Numbered from the stretch's first letter, positions 54,100 to 63,116 are shown. The stretch: 64,000 nucleotides of DNA from Streptomyces sp. AM 2-1-1 (GCF_029167645.1 NZ_CP119147.1:6962501-7026500), one strand, 5' to 3'. Translations and numbers: made by a program. Notes: generated by a model from the letters alone, not told the origin.

Positions 54100-54761
54100 C
54101 GGCAGACCCCCGAGCGCCGCTGATTCCTCAGGCGCCTGAAGGCTTGAGCCGACGAGCTCGGTACTTCGTCGAGGGGCACGGGCTGCGTGTTCCCCACCGC
54201 GACCTCGCGCTTTTTCGGGAGGCATGGCTCAGGCAAGGGATTCCGGATGCCGAGATCGACCGGGCTTTCGCCTTCCAAAAGCGCTGGGGCGGTCTCGCCC
54301 TGCCCCCGGCCCCCGAGTACGAGGGCGGCCCGCGCGTTCTGGAAGCCGATGCCCCCGAGGGCTCGGCCGCGAACGGGTGGCGGTTCCCGGCCGGCAGCTG
54401 TCGCGTCTCGATGGCCCACGGGTTCATGATCGGACCAGGAGGTGAGTTCGGGATCGACGCTGACCACTGGACGCCGCTGCACGCCAGCACAGAGGGGTGG
54501 GTGGAAGCCCTGGCACTGGCCAGCCACGCGGGCTACTGGGCCAAGACCATCACGAAGATCAAAGGCAGTGCCGTCGAGGACCTCAACCTCGACGGATTCG
54601 AGCCGGTGCCCGAAGTCCAGGGACTCGCTGACACCTGGTGGCGGGGCAAGGACTCGCTCATCGCCGTCTACCGCGGCGAAGCCTCCGGCTTCAGCGCCCC
54701 CCATTGCGTGAGGGCCCATGTCTACGGCGGGCTCGATACATGGGGCCTGGCCGCCAACTGA
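54096..54761 (+). CDS. hypothetical protein, possibly SUKH-like immunity protein
   Basis: A 221-residue cytoplasmic protein starting at a GTG overlapping the previous stop. The pattern FQKRWGGLALPPAPEYEGG, later FMIGPGGEFGIDADHWTPLHASTEGWVE and ending with DTWWRGKDSLIAVYRG resembles SMI1/KNR4 (SUKH) proteins, which serve as immunity factors against polymorphic toxins. The match is by eye and weak. It precedes the Imm21 cassette by 170 bp. Confidence 0.6.
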   Translation: MTADPRAPLIPQAPEGLSRRARYFVEGHGLRVPHRDLALFREAWLRQGIPDAEIDRAFAFQKRWGGLALPPAPEYEGGPRVLEADAPEGSAANGWRFPAGSCRVSMAHGFMIGPGGEFGIDADHWTPLHASTEGWVEALALASHAGYWAKTITKIKGSAVEDLNLDGFEPVPEVQGLADTWWRGKDSLIAVYRGEASGFSAPHCVRAHVYGGLDTWGLAAN

Positions 54762-54930
54762 CTCCCGAAACACGCCAGGCAGGTGATCGTCATCATCAGT
54801 CGGGCATCGTGACCAAGACGGATCCCGGCCCGCCCACTATCGCCCTCGGGATCCGCCAACCAGTTCCCTCCACCTGCCGACGACCTGCACCGAAGAGAGC
54901 ATCACCGGCCAACTGCGTTCTTCGGCCACA

Positions 54931-55692
54931 GTTGTCCTGTGTCATCGAACTTTGAGCGATTGCCACCGAAGCTTGAGCGGTGGGAGGTCGGCCAGGCTCT
55001 GGCCGCCGAGTGGTGTCAGTGGTGGGCGGCAGACTGCGCGCATGGATGCCTCTCATGACACTGATCGCTGTGACCGCACTGGGCTGGTGTGGGTTCGGTC
55101 GATGGGCGGCCCCTTGATCGTCGTTCCGGAGTCTTCGGTAGGCGCCTGGGGTGGATGCACGGAAGACGGTTCTGTCCTTGGTGACGCCGATGGCCGTGAT
55201 GACTACGACCGCGCCTGTGAGGTGGAGGACTTGGCCGGTGTGATCGCCGTGGGAACGGGCACCGCTACTGCTCTTGTCCTGGCCGATGAACCTGCCAAGA
55301 CGTGCTTCCTGCCGGAGACACTGCTGTTCGTGCGGTGGCTGGCCGCAGACTCCGAGGCCGAGGTGTTCACGGCAGCCGCGGCGGTTCTGGCCGATCCGGA
55401 CACCGCGTGGGAGGACAGCGGACTGTGGGTCACTGACGGCCCGGCAGTGTTGATGGACTCGGCCGAAGCGGGTGCCGATCCGGGAGTGAACTATCCCCAC
55501 GGGGGCCACTCGGATCAGGCCCCCGTGCAGCTCCCGGCAGGTCAGTGGAAAGTGCGCGCGGTCCATAGAAGCGGCGACTTTCCATGGGTCGGCTTGGTGC
55601 AACTCGTCGTCGACAACGGTCGCTCCTGACGCTCGGCCCCTACCGCTCAGACTTCGGTGACAATCGCTCAAAGTTCGGTGACACAGGACAAC
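54931..55692. mobile_element. transposon-like cassette with about 56-bp inverted repeats around an immunity gene
   Basis: Left end 54931-54986 and right end 55637-55692 are inverted repeats with 50 of 56 bases identical, starting GTTGTCCTGTGTCA. Each end contains two copies of a 20-bp motif of the form GTCACCGAA--TGAGCG, like the tandem transposase-binding sites of IS21- or Tn5053-type ends. TCGGCC occurs just outside both ends (54922-54927, 55695-55700), a possible target duplication. The 762-bp interior has only the Imm21-like gene and no transposase, so it would have to be moved in trans. Confidence 0.75.
55042..55629 (+). CDS. Imm21-family-like immunity protein
   Basis: A 195-residue acidic cytoplasmic protein. 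VRSMGGPLIVVPESSVGAW, DDYDRACEVEDLAGVIAVG and LVLADEPAKT with FLPETLLFVRWLAAD match the Imm21 immunity family, whose members neutralise polymorphic toxins; the family match is from memory. No toxin gene is adjacent, so it is an orphan. The ATG at 55042 is chosen because the family similarity starts about 20 residues in; upstream sequence is the inverted repeat. The stop lies eight bases before the right inverted repeat. Confidence 0.75.
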   Translation: MDASHDTDRCDRTGLVWVRSMGGPLIVVPESSVGAWGGCTEDGSVLGDADGRDDYDRACEVEDLAGVIAVGTGTATALVLADEPAKTCFLPETLLFVRWLAADSEAEVFTAAAAVLADPDTAWEDSGLWVTDGPAVLMDSAEAGADPGVNYPHGGHSDQAPVQLPAGQWKVRAVHRSGDFPWVGLVQLVVDNGRS

Positions 55693-55739
55693 AGTCGGCC
55701 TCCCGCGCGCCCCGCTGCCACCCACCCAATCTCCTGATC

Positions 55740-55782
55740 GGGTTAAATTACGAGTTAAATGACGGGGTAACTCTGCTACTCT
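55740..55782 (+). promoter_or_regulatory. tap promoter with three iteron-like 12-bp repeats
   Basis: GGGTTAAATTAC, GAGTTAAATGAC and GGGGTAACTCTG follow head to tail (55740-55775), then TACTCT (55777-55782) as a -10 box and GGAGG before the GTG at 55804. The repeats cover the -35 position, so a protein bound there, possibly Tap itself, could regulate the operon. Confidence 0.5.
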
Positions 55783-55803
55783 CCGGGGCGGAGGTGCACC
55801 CCT

Positions 55804-58020
55804 GTGGCGAGTGAAGAAGAGCTGTTCGCGAACATCGACGCCCTGCTGGAGGAGGAGCCGCAGCTCCCGCCCCCGGCGGAACGTGCCCGGCTGCGCGAGG
55901 CCGCCGGCATCACGCAGGCTCGTCTCGCGCTCGCGCTCAAGACATCGACGCAGACGGTGAAGAACTACGAGAACGGCCGCTCCGAGCCCAAGTCGCCGCG
56001 CCTGGAGGCGTACCAGCGACTGCTGAACGGGTGGGCGGCGAGGTACTCAGCCTCCAGCGCATCGGCCACCGCCCCGCCGGCGGCACCACAGCCGAAAGCG
56101 CCCGACGCGTCCGGCATTCCGGCGTCCGGCACTCCGGCGTCCGCCGCTCCCGGCACCGTCGAGCCGGAGGTCGCCACGCAGGTCCGAACCGCGCCCGACG
56201 CGTCCGGCATTCCGGCGTCCGGCACTCCGGCGTCCGCCGCTCCCGGCACCGTCGAGCCGGAGGTCGCCGCGCCGGCCCGAACCGCGCCCGGCACTCCTGC
56301 GCGCCCGCCCGCGCACTCCCGTCACCCGGAACCCCGTAAGGCGAACACCTCGATCGACCCCAGGTTCCCGCACGGCCCGCTTGTGGTGCTGGACGGCGAC
56401 GGATCCGCGTACGGCGTCGACGGGATCGTGCTCGACTGCCCCGCCACGACCGTCCCGGATCTGGTCGAGTGGACCCTCGAGGAGTCCGGCCTGGGGGCCG
56501 CGAAGCTCAACCGGTACGGCACGGACTCCGATCCGCTGATCGTGCTCACGGCGGCGGCCGCGGTGAAGCTCGGGCTGCCGGAACGTCTGGAGGGTCCGGA
56601 GCAGCGCCGCTCCCTGCGCCTCCCGGACGACCACCCGGTCGTCAAGCAGGTCGCGAGGGCGAAGTGGCAGCTCACACGGCGCGGCTTCGGCCCGTGGGCG
56701 CGGATCTACCGCAAGGCTCAGGGACGTGAGCGGCAGTGCGTACAACTGGCGGTCCTGTCGTGGGACGCCCTCGACGAGCGGTCCTGGTCCGGCGTGAGCG
56801 AGATGGAGCCGCCCGACATCGCGCGGGTGTTGGGCCTCTACGCCCAGCGGGTCATCACCCCACGCGGTTCGACCGCCGTGTGCGGCCTGGAGCTGATGAC
56901 GGCCCTGCGCCCACCGACGAAGCCGGAACGCGACACCGAGACCGGCAACTGGGTCTCCGGCCGCAACCCGGGGTCGCTCGGGACGGAACCGATCGACCCG
57001 GCGCCTCCGGAGGCCACCCCCGAGCACCCCGTCGTCGTGGACAGCGGGTGGACCGGCGGGTTCCTCGACGAGGAGGCGTACCAGTGGGTGCGGCCGGTGG
57101 ACTCGCTCAGCGACGAGGAGTGCCTGCTGCCCTTCGCGGTCGGCCTGGACCTCAACACGGCGTTCCTCGCGGCGGCGGCGCGCCTGGTCGTCGGCCTGTC
57201 CGCCCCCGACCATTTCCACGCCCCCACGTTCAACCCGAAGATCCCCGGGTCCTGGCTGGCCGACCTGAGTGGCATCGAGCCGGACCCGCGCCTCCCGTCG
57301 CCGTTCACGCCCGACGGCGCCCGTCCGACGGGTCCGGCCTGGTACCAGACGTACACCCTCGCCTACGCCCAGGAACTCGGCCACGACGTCCACCCGATCG
57401 AGGCGTACCTGCGCCGCGAGACCGGTGCCTACCTGGACCCGTGGCACGACCGGCTCAAGAGCGCGTACGTCGACACCCTCGCCGACCTCGGGGTCACCCG
57501 TGACCTGGACGACGCGCGGTTCCTCGCCGCCATGGAGCGGCACAAGCAGACCGACCCCGCCCTGGCCGCCGTCCTGTCCGCCATCAAGGCCACGGTGAAG
57601 GGCGGCGTCGGCAAGCTCCGCGAGCGCCCCCAGGGCAGGAACTATGAGGACGGCGAGAGGTGGCCCGCCCTGGAACGCCCGACCTGGCGCCCCGACATCC
57701 GCGCCGCCGTCATCGCCAAGGCACGGGTCAACATGCACCGCAAACTGGTCAACATGGCGAAGATGACGGGTCTCTACCCGCTCGCCGTCCTGTCCGACTG
57801 CGTCGTCTACCCCTCGCCGGGCGAAAGCCCTCTCGACTTCCTCCCGTACGCAGCCTCCGGCAAACCCCAGCCCGGCGGCTTCCGGCTCGGTCTCAGCCCC
57901 GGCCTGGCAAAACTGGAGGGCGTCCAGTCGATGCTGTGGGCGGTCGACCTGATGGAACGGGGACTCAACCCCGCCCGGCACATCAAGGGCGGCGACGCCG
58001 TCTTCGACGAAGGCGAATGA
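55804..58020 (+). CDS. tap: telomere-associated protein Tap
   Basis: A 738-residue protein, close to the usual Tap length. Residues 27-70 form an XRE-type helix-turn-helix (LREAAGITQARLALALKTS). A Pro/Ala linker with a 31-residue tandem repeat follows (from residue 100). The large C-terminal part resembles Streptomyces Tap, which binds telomere 3' overhangs and recruits the terminal protein to patch chromosome ends. Two acidic motifs, DLNTAF (Asp449) and LSDCVVY (Asp665), look like polymerase A and C motifs. GTG start with GGAGG nine bases upstream. A small gene and tpg follow in the same direction. Confidence 0.9.
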   Translation: MASEEELFANIDALLEEEPQLPPPAERARLREAAGITQARLALALKTSTQTVKNYENGRSEPKSPRLEAYQRLLNGWAARYSASSASATAPPAAPQPKAPDASGIPASGTPASAAPGTVEPEVATQVRTAPDASGIPASGTPASAAPGTVEPEVAAPARTAPGTPARPPAHSRHPEPRKANTSIDPRFPHGPLVVLDGDGSAYGVDGIVLDCPATTVPDLVEWTLEESGLGAAKLNRYGTDSDPLIVLTAAAAVKLGLPERLEGPEQRRSLRLPDDHPVVKQVARAKWQLTRRGFGPWARIYRKAQGRERQCVQLAVLSWDALDERSWSGVSEMEPPDIARVLGLYAQRVITPRGSTAVCGLELMTALRPPTKPERDTETGNWVSGRNPGSLGTEPIDPAPPEATPEHPVVVDSGWTGGFLDEEAYQWVRPVDSLSDEECLLPFAVGLDLNTAFLAAAARLVVGLSAPDHFHAPTFNPKIPGSWLADLSGIEPDPRLPSPFTPDGARPTGPAWYQTYTLAYAQELGHDVHPIEAYLRRETGAYLDPWHDRLKSAYVDTLADLGVTRDLDDARFLAAMERHKQTDPALAAVLSAIKATVKGGVGKLRERPQGRNYEDGERWPALERPTWRPDIRAAVIAKARVNMHRKLVNMAKMTGLYPLAVLSDCVVYPSPGESPLDFLPYAASGKPQPGGFRLGLSPGLAKLEGVQSMLWAVDLMERGLNPARHIKGGDAVFDEGE
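56101..56286 (+). repeat. 93-bp tandem repeat inside tap
   Basis: Unit one at 56101-56193 is repeated at 56194-56286, with identity for most of the unit and divergence only at its end. Each unit encodes a 31-residue stretch starting PDASGIPASGTP, in the linker between the helix-turn-helix and main domain. Confidence 0.8.
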
Positions 58021-58107
58021 AGCCGCTACCACCGCACCGGCACGGAGCGATCCCGCACCGGGCCGGACGACGAAGCCGCACCGCACCGAAGGAGCCGGCA
58101 ACCACCG

Positions 58108-58500
58108 ATGAGCACTCCCGACGCCCCGCCCCCGCGGTGGCCCCTCCCCACTGCCCCACACACCCATGACCCGGTGCTGTTCGCACGGGCGATGCGGGAC
58201 ATGCGCCTGACCTGGCGCGCCCGCGGGATCCTGGCCGAACTCGCCACCGGCTACCCGCCGGGCCAGGAGCCCAAGATCGGTGACCTGGTCTCCCTCAACC
58301 GTGACCAGCGTGTGGCCGCCGAAGGCCGCGCGGCCTTCAGCAAGGCGGTCGGCGAGTTGCGCGCCGTCGGCTACCTCGTCCTCGCCACCACCAGAGCGTC
58401 GGGTGTCGGCGAGCGCCTGGTCGTGGACCTCACCCAGGCCGCGGACGCCCGGATGATTTCTGAGGGTGCCGGGTGGAGTTCGTACACCGACGGGAGCTGA
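58108..58500 (+). CDS. small winged-helix-like protein between tap and tpg
   Basis: A 130-residue protein with a predicted winged-helix pattern: DMRLTWRARGILAELATGYPP, then AFSKAVGELRAVGYLVL as recognition helix and wing. AAGGAG lies about 15 bases upstream of the ATG. It stands between tap and tpg in the same direction, and tpg starts five bases after its stop, so it is part of the end-replication operon. A regulatory or DNA-binding helper role is inferred. Confidence 0.72.
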   Translation: MSTPDAPPPRWPLPTAPHTHDPVLFARAMRDMRLTWRARGILAELATGYPPGQEPKIGDLVSLNRDQRVAAEGRAAFSKAVGELRAVGYLVLATTRASGVGERLVVDLTQAADARMISEGAGWSSYTDGS

Positions 58501-58504
58501 CGGG

Positions 58505-59059
58505 GTGGGGGAGATCGAGGAAGCCATCGAGCGGGCGGACCAGGAGACGTTCACCCGCGAACCGCCCAAGGGACTCCCGGCGCGTATCAACTTCCTGCTG
58601 GGACGGTTGAAGACCACCCAGGCCGTCGCGGCGGAGATCGGAGTGAGCAGGCGCTCGGTGGAGCGGTACCGCACCGGCGAGCGCAAACGCCCGCCCCGAG
58701 CCATCGCCGAGCGGATCGATGCGGCCGTCCGTGCCCGTTGGCAGCCGAGGGTCCGGGGGCGCCGACGGAAGCGGGCCGGGACCGCGACCGGCATCACCGT
58801 CGAGACCCGGGCCCGTTTCGGTTACACCGCGCCGGTCGGCACCACCGACGACGGCCGGATGCGCCGCCTGACCGTCCACCTCCCCCCGGAGCGCGCCCGC
58901 CGGCTGCTCGACGCGCAGCAACAGGGCGCCACCGACCAGCAGATGCGGGAGATCGTCGCCGAGGGACTGCAGGAGGTGTACTTCAAGGACGGCGGACGCC
59001 GCGCCGCGGGCCTCGAAGTCGCCCTCACCGACATCGACTACTTCGACGTCTCCTACTGA
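58505..59059 (+). CDS. tpg: telomere terminal protein Tpg
   Basis: A 184-residue protein, the standard size of Streptomyces terminal proteins, which attach covalently to chromosome 5' ends and prime fill-in synthesis. A helix-turn-helix (TTQAVAAEIGVSRRSVERYR) is followed by a very basic stretch (RVRGRRRKRAG) and a helical C-terminus ending DIDYFDVSY. The GTG at 58505 is chosen because it gives the exact family length and has GGGAG eight bases upstream. The attachment residue cannot be chosen by eye. Confidence 0.9.
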   Translation: MGEIEEAIERADQETFTREPPKGLPARINFLLGRLKTTQAVAAEIGVSRRSVERYRTGERKRPPRAIAERIDAAVRARWQPRVRGRRRKRAGTATGITVETRARFGYTAPVGTTDDGRMRRLTVHLPPERARRLLDAQQQGATDQQMREIVAEGLQEVYFKDGGRRAAGLEVALTDIDYFDVSY

Positions 59060-59149
59060 CCACTGCGCCCTCTCGCGGGGTGGGCGGGCATACGGGTCGA
59101 TCGGATACGTGCGAGGGGGCCGGATCCGCTCGAAAGTCTCCCGTTCCTC

Positions 59150-59434
59150 CGAAAGTCAGGTCCCGGCCGTGGGAGGCGGCGAAGATCAGTCGTTCCACCC
59201 GCAGATCCGTCGGGGACCGGGTGGGGTTGATGCCGTCCACCCCATGAGGTTCCTCGCAGTGCGGCCACGGTTCCTCGGCGGGCCACAGCAGCGGCCCGCC
59301 GATCGAGCTGTCGTACCAGTCGGGGCCCCGGGGCGCGGGTGCAGGCGGGTCGCCGTGCGGGCCGGCGGGGCCAGTCCGGGAAAGACCGCGACAACGTCGA
59401 CCGGCCGTGGCGGAGTGACAGGGGTGACATACAT
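59150..59434 (-). pseudogene. frameshifted remnant of a DUF1963/YwqG-like gene
   Basis: From an ATG at 59434 one frame reads VVAVFPGLAPPARTATRLHP; the adjacent frame continues with YDSSIGGPLLWPAEEPWPHC, a pattern seen at the N-terminus of DUF1963-like proteins. The frame changes near 59330, and no further similarity follows. The rest of the 686-bp gap between tpg and the next gene shows nothing else. Confidence 0.5.
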
Positions 59435-59745
59435 GGCCGCAACCTTGCCGATCGCTTCTGACAGCGGCCCGCGCAGCCACCCCATGAAGAGCCCCGCCGC
59501 GAGCGCCGCCCGGGAGAGCCCTGCCGCCGGTCCGTCGCCGGTCGTTGACCGTCCCGTACGCACGAGGCTGCTCGTCCGTCGGAAACTCCACCGGCACCCG
59601 ACGGACCGTATCCGGCACCCTCGCCCCTCCGGTGCCCTTTCCGCGAGATCCGGCGGAGCCGGTGGCCGGTGTGCCGGCCGACCACGATCGTTCGACCCCG
59701 CGGAGCCGGCTCCGCGCGCCGCGGTCCGGCTCCCGCGCCCCGCAG

Positions 59746-61659
59746 CTACGCGACCGGAATGGCCCCCGGCCGAAGGCTGACGAGGAGGCCGTCGTCCGTC
59801 GCCGCCAGCAGTCGCCCGGCGTACGCGGCGAGAGCCGTGGCGGCGGGGAGGGCACCGGTCGGGACGAACGGGGCCTCGGTGGTGACCGGCGTGCGGGTGG
59901 ACAGCCCGTCCGGCCCGGCCGCGTACAGCCGCGCGTCGAGCACGGTCAGGGAGGAGGCCTTGCCCGCCGGGCCCAGTGCGGTCCACGGGGCCTGCGGGTG
60001 CAGGGCGGGCCGGTGGTGCAGGGTGTCGTCGTGGGCGGTCACCGCGAACAGCGTGTTGTCGCACATCGCCAGCGCGGTCGTGCCTGCGGGGACCTTCCCC
60101 GCCGGGCACCAAGGGGACGGGCCCGCCACCGGGGCGCGTACGAGGAGCCGGTCGTCCGCGTCGACGGCCAGCAGGGCCAGGGGCACGGGGTGGCACGCCT
60201 CGCGGGGTGCGGTCAGGCACCGGATCTCCGGCGCGGGGCCCGGGGCCGGCGGGCAGACGGACCACGGCAGGTTCTGGTCGGAGGGCTCGCGCCGGAGCAG
60301 GGACCTGCCGTCCTCGGACACCGCGAAGAGCAGCCCTTCGCAGGCGGCGAGCGCCCGCAGCCGGGGTGCGCGCCCGACGGTGTGCCAGGAGGGTCCGGGA
60401 GCCGTGCCACCGAGCCGGTCCAGTACGTTGCGGGTGATGCGGTCCACCACCGGATCGGGCAGCGCACGCGCCCAGTTGATGGTGGCCGCGTTGAAGACGG
60501 TGCCGGCGCCCAGGCGGAAGACGCCCATAGTGGCCCAGCCGCCCTGCCCGTACGCACGCCAGTGGCGCAGGTCGGCGGTGGCGAGGACGGCGAAGGAGCG
60601 CGGGGTGCCGTCCCGGCCCGTGGCACGGGGGACACCGGCCGACCAGTCGAGTTCGGCGGCATCCGTCTCGTACCCGAGGGCGCCCCGGGCGAAGGTGTCC
60701 CCGTCGCGGAGTCCGGTGCCCTCGAAGACCCAGTGGTCGGCGAACCGGACCGTGTAGGACTCCCGAGCCGTGAGGGCCATGCCCTCACCCCACGCACCGG
60801 CGCCGTTGCGGAAGCTGACACCGGTCATGGAGTTCTCGGGACGGTCGACGGGCGAGCTCGACCACTCCACGGTGGTGCGCCGCGGGTCGACGGCGGAGAC
60901 GGGGTCGGCGGCCGCGTCGCGGTGGCAGACCATCGTGCGGCCGCCGTCCTCCAGGCGCATCTGCCACCACGCCGTGTTGCCGGCGAAGACGGCCAGGTTG
61001 CCGCCCTTGCGGACGAAGGTCTCGACGCTGTCGCGCATCCCCGCGGACCAGTACTCGTCGTGGCCGTTGACGACCAGCAGCCGGTAACGCGACAGCAGCC
61101 CGTCGCCGTCGTCCAGATCCAGGCCGGAGCAGAACTCGACCGGGTATCCGGCCCCGGGGAGCCAGCGCAGCAGTGGTTCCTCCCAGCGCTCGGGCGGCGG
61201 CCCGCCCCCGGGATCGGTGAAGGAGACCCGTGCGGCCCGGCCCGGTTCCTCGGCGTAGTAAATGCTGCGGCCCGGCTGTCCCGCGCGGTGGTAGGCGCGC
61301 CAGGTGGCGAAGGGGACGGAGACGAGTACGGACGAGGTGGCCGCCGGCCGCGCCGCCCGGACGACGAACCACACCTCGTGTTCGGCGTCCCGCTCCGGCT
61401 CCGGCGTCTCGGGGCGGTCGTCGTGGAAGCGGGCCACGTACAGCGAACTGGGCCAGTGGTACGGGATCTCGAGGGTCCATTCGATTCCGTGCACGGATGC
61501 CCGTGTCACCGGACGCTCGGTGACGACGTCGGTGACGACGACGTGACCTCTCAGAGGTCCTCCGTCGCCCGCGGTCACCCCGAAGCGCATCCTCCCGCCC
61601 TGCGGGCAGGACGTCCTCCCGGCGCGGGCGACGGGTCGCGGAGTGAGGTGGTCGCTCAT
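59746..61659 (-). CDS. N,N-dimethylformamidase beta-subunit-like protein with beta-propeller tail
   Basis: A 637-residue protein. Residues about 80-390 match the large-subunit C-terminal domain of N,N-dimethylformamidase (RAYHRAGQPGRSIYYAEE, VEFCSGLDLDDGDG, VVNGHDEYWSAGMRDSVE, NLAVFAGNTAWWQMRLE). The last 240 residues contain repeated GxLYAAGPDGL-type strands, suggesting a tachylectin-like propeller. Its ATG overlaps the stop of the condensation gene by four bases, so it is the last seen gene of the NRPS operon. It may cleave or form an amide on the peptide product; this is inference. Confidence 0.82.
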   Translation of the reverse strand: MSDHLTPRPVARAGRTSCPQGGRMRFGVTAGDGGPLRGHVVVTDVVTERPVTRASVHGIEWTLEIPYHWPSSLYVARFHDDRPETPEPERDAEHEVWFVVRAARPAATSSVLVSVPFATWRAYHRAGQPGRSIYYAEEPGRAARVSFTDPGGGPPPERWEEPLLRWLPGAGYPVEFCSGLDLDDGDGLLSRYRLLVVNGHDEYWSAGMRDSVETFVRKGGNLAVFAGNTAWWQMRLEDGGRTMVCHRDAAADPVSAVDPRRTTVEWSSSPVDRPENSMTGVSFRNGAGAWGEGMALTARESYTVRFADHWVFEGTGLRDGDTFARGALGYETDAAELDWSAGVPRATGRDGTPRSFAVLATADLRHWRAYGQGGWATMGVFRLGAGTVFNAATINWARALPDPVVDRITRNVLDRLGGTAPGPSWHTVGRAPRLRALAACEGLLFAVSEDGRSLLRREPSDQNLPWSVCPPAPGPAPEIRCLTAPREACHPVPLALLAVDADDRLLVRAPVAGPSPWCPAGKVPAGTTALAMCDNTLFAVTAHDDTLHHRPALHPQAPWTALGPAGKASSLTVLDARLYAAGPDGLSTRTPVTTEAPFVPTGALPAATALAAYAGRLLAATDDGLLVSLRPGAIPVA

Positions 61660-63116
61660 CGGCCGGCCTCCCCGGTGGCGAGGAGCGCCGGCAGTTCCGT
61701 CAGCCTGGGCGGGTTTCCGGCCGCCGCGTTCACGACGACCCCCTCGATGGCCCGCAGATGGGCATGGATGGATTCCGGCGGGAGGAACGCGGTGTCGGCG
61801 GTCAGCGTGACGGTGAGTGCGCCGTCGTCGCCGCTGACGTGCAGGCAGTACCGGCAGGCGACCCGGTCCTGGGTAGCGGGGAAGTCGAGCACGCTCCGGC
61901 GGCGGAGCGCGTCGAGTTCGTCCGGGCGCGGCGCCGGGCGGGGCGCCGACGGCCGCTGCGCGAGGCGCATGTCGTTGAAGCAGCAGTAGGGGTGCACCTC
62001 CACGCCCCGCTCGACGGTCATCCGGTCCAGCAGGGCGTCCCACTCGGCGGGGTCGTACGCGGCAGCCCGGTATCCGGCGAGCGCGGCCGGCCAGCCGTCC
62101 GCCAGCAGAGCGGTGAAGTCGGTCTCCGGGCCCGCGACTGCGTCCATGCGCAGGACGAACAGTGCGTCCTGGGAGAGCGTGGTGACCAGGGTGCGGTGGC
62201 CCTCAGCCGCACGATTGCCGGCGATGGGCATGACCGCTGCCACCGAGTGCCCCTGACCGGCGGCGACCAGGGCGGCCGAGGCGGTCAGCAGCACCGTCGA
62301 ACCGCTGACCCGGTGCGCGGCGGCCAGCGCGTCGACGGCCCGGGGAAGCGCCGCCGAGATCAGCCGGCCGGTCCAGAAACGAGGGGTGAGCGGCTCCGCG
62401 ACCGGTGCCGGAAACATGGTCGGGGGCGCCGCCCGCAGCCCTCGCTCCCAGTGGTCGAGCGCGGCCCGGCCGGAGCGGCGGCCGGCCGGGGACGCCTGAT
62501 GGCGCGCCAGGTCGAGAGGGTTCTCCGCGCACGCCGCGCCGGCCGACCCGCGGCGGGCCAGCAGCCGCAGATCACGGACGAGGAGCTCCGCGGCGTGACC
62601 GTCGGCGGCCAGGTGACACAGCGCCAGCACGACGTGCGTGATCCGCCCTTCGTGGCGGACGGCACCGAACCGTACGGGCCACTCGCACGCATAGTCGAAA
62701 CAGTGGGAGGTCAGGGACGACAACAGGTCGTCGGCGGCCTCCGCGGCCTCGGCCGGATCAGTCACCTCGCGGACGCGGACGTCCGCCACCCCCTGGTCGA
62801 AGAGGAGTTGACGCGCCTCGCCACCGTCACCGCACACGATCCGGGTGCGCAGCGCCTCGTGGCGGACGAGGAGCGCCGCGAGCGCGTCGGCCAGCCGGGG
62901 CAGGTCCACCGGCGCGCCCCGGTCGGCGAGGGTCAGGACGCGGCCGATGTTGAAGTAGTGGTCATTGGGCGCGGTACGCCGGATGGCGTGCCAGATCGCA
63001 CGCTGGCCCCACGTGAGAGGGGCGTCGCCGCTCCGGCCGCCCGCGAAGGGAACGGCCGCGGTGACGACCGCCGTCGCCGTCCCGTCCGCCGTCGTATCCG
63101 CGATTGCCCCCGTCAC
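61656..63116 (-). CDS. stand-alone NRPS condensation-type protein
   Basis: A 486-residue condensation-domain protein, with TWGQRAIWHAIRR as the first core motif and LALCHLAADG as the active-site motif. In the usual HHxxxDG pattern the second histidine (His168) and Asp172-Gly173 are present, but the first is Cys167, as in atypical C domains. The GTG at 63116 overlaps the carrier-protein stop (GTGA). It probably joins or releases an acyl or peptidyl group carried by the neighbouring carrier protein. Confidence 0.85.
   Translation of the reverse strand: MTGAIADTTADGTATAVVTAAVPFAGGRSGDAPLTWGQRAIWHAIRRTAPNDHYFNIGRVLTLADRGAPVDLPRLADALAALLVRHEALRTRIVCGDGGEARQLLFDQGVADVRVREVTDPAEAAEAADDLLSSLTSHCFDYACEWPVRFGAVRHEGRITHVVLALCHLAADGHAAELLVRDLRLLARRGSAGAACAENPLDLARHQASPAGRRSGRAALDHWERGLRAAPPTMFPAPVAEPLTPRFWTGRLISAALPRAVDALAAAHRVSGSTVLLTASAALVAAGQGHSVAAVMPIAGNRAAEGHRTLVTTLSQDALFVLRMDAVAGPETDFTALLADGWPAALAGYRAAAYDPAEWDALLDRMTVERGVEVHPYCCFNDMRLAQRPSAPRPAPRPDELDALRRRSVLDFPATQDRVACRYCLHVSGDDGALTVTLTADTAFLPPESIHAHLRAIEGVVVNAAAGNPPRLTELPALLATGEAGR

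Noticed and set aside
59186-60265. Leftward 359-codon frame between tpg and the formamidase-like gene
   Set aside because: It overlaps the real gene in another frame; only its last 90 codons show similarity, and these are part of a frameshifted remnant.
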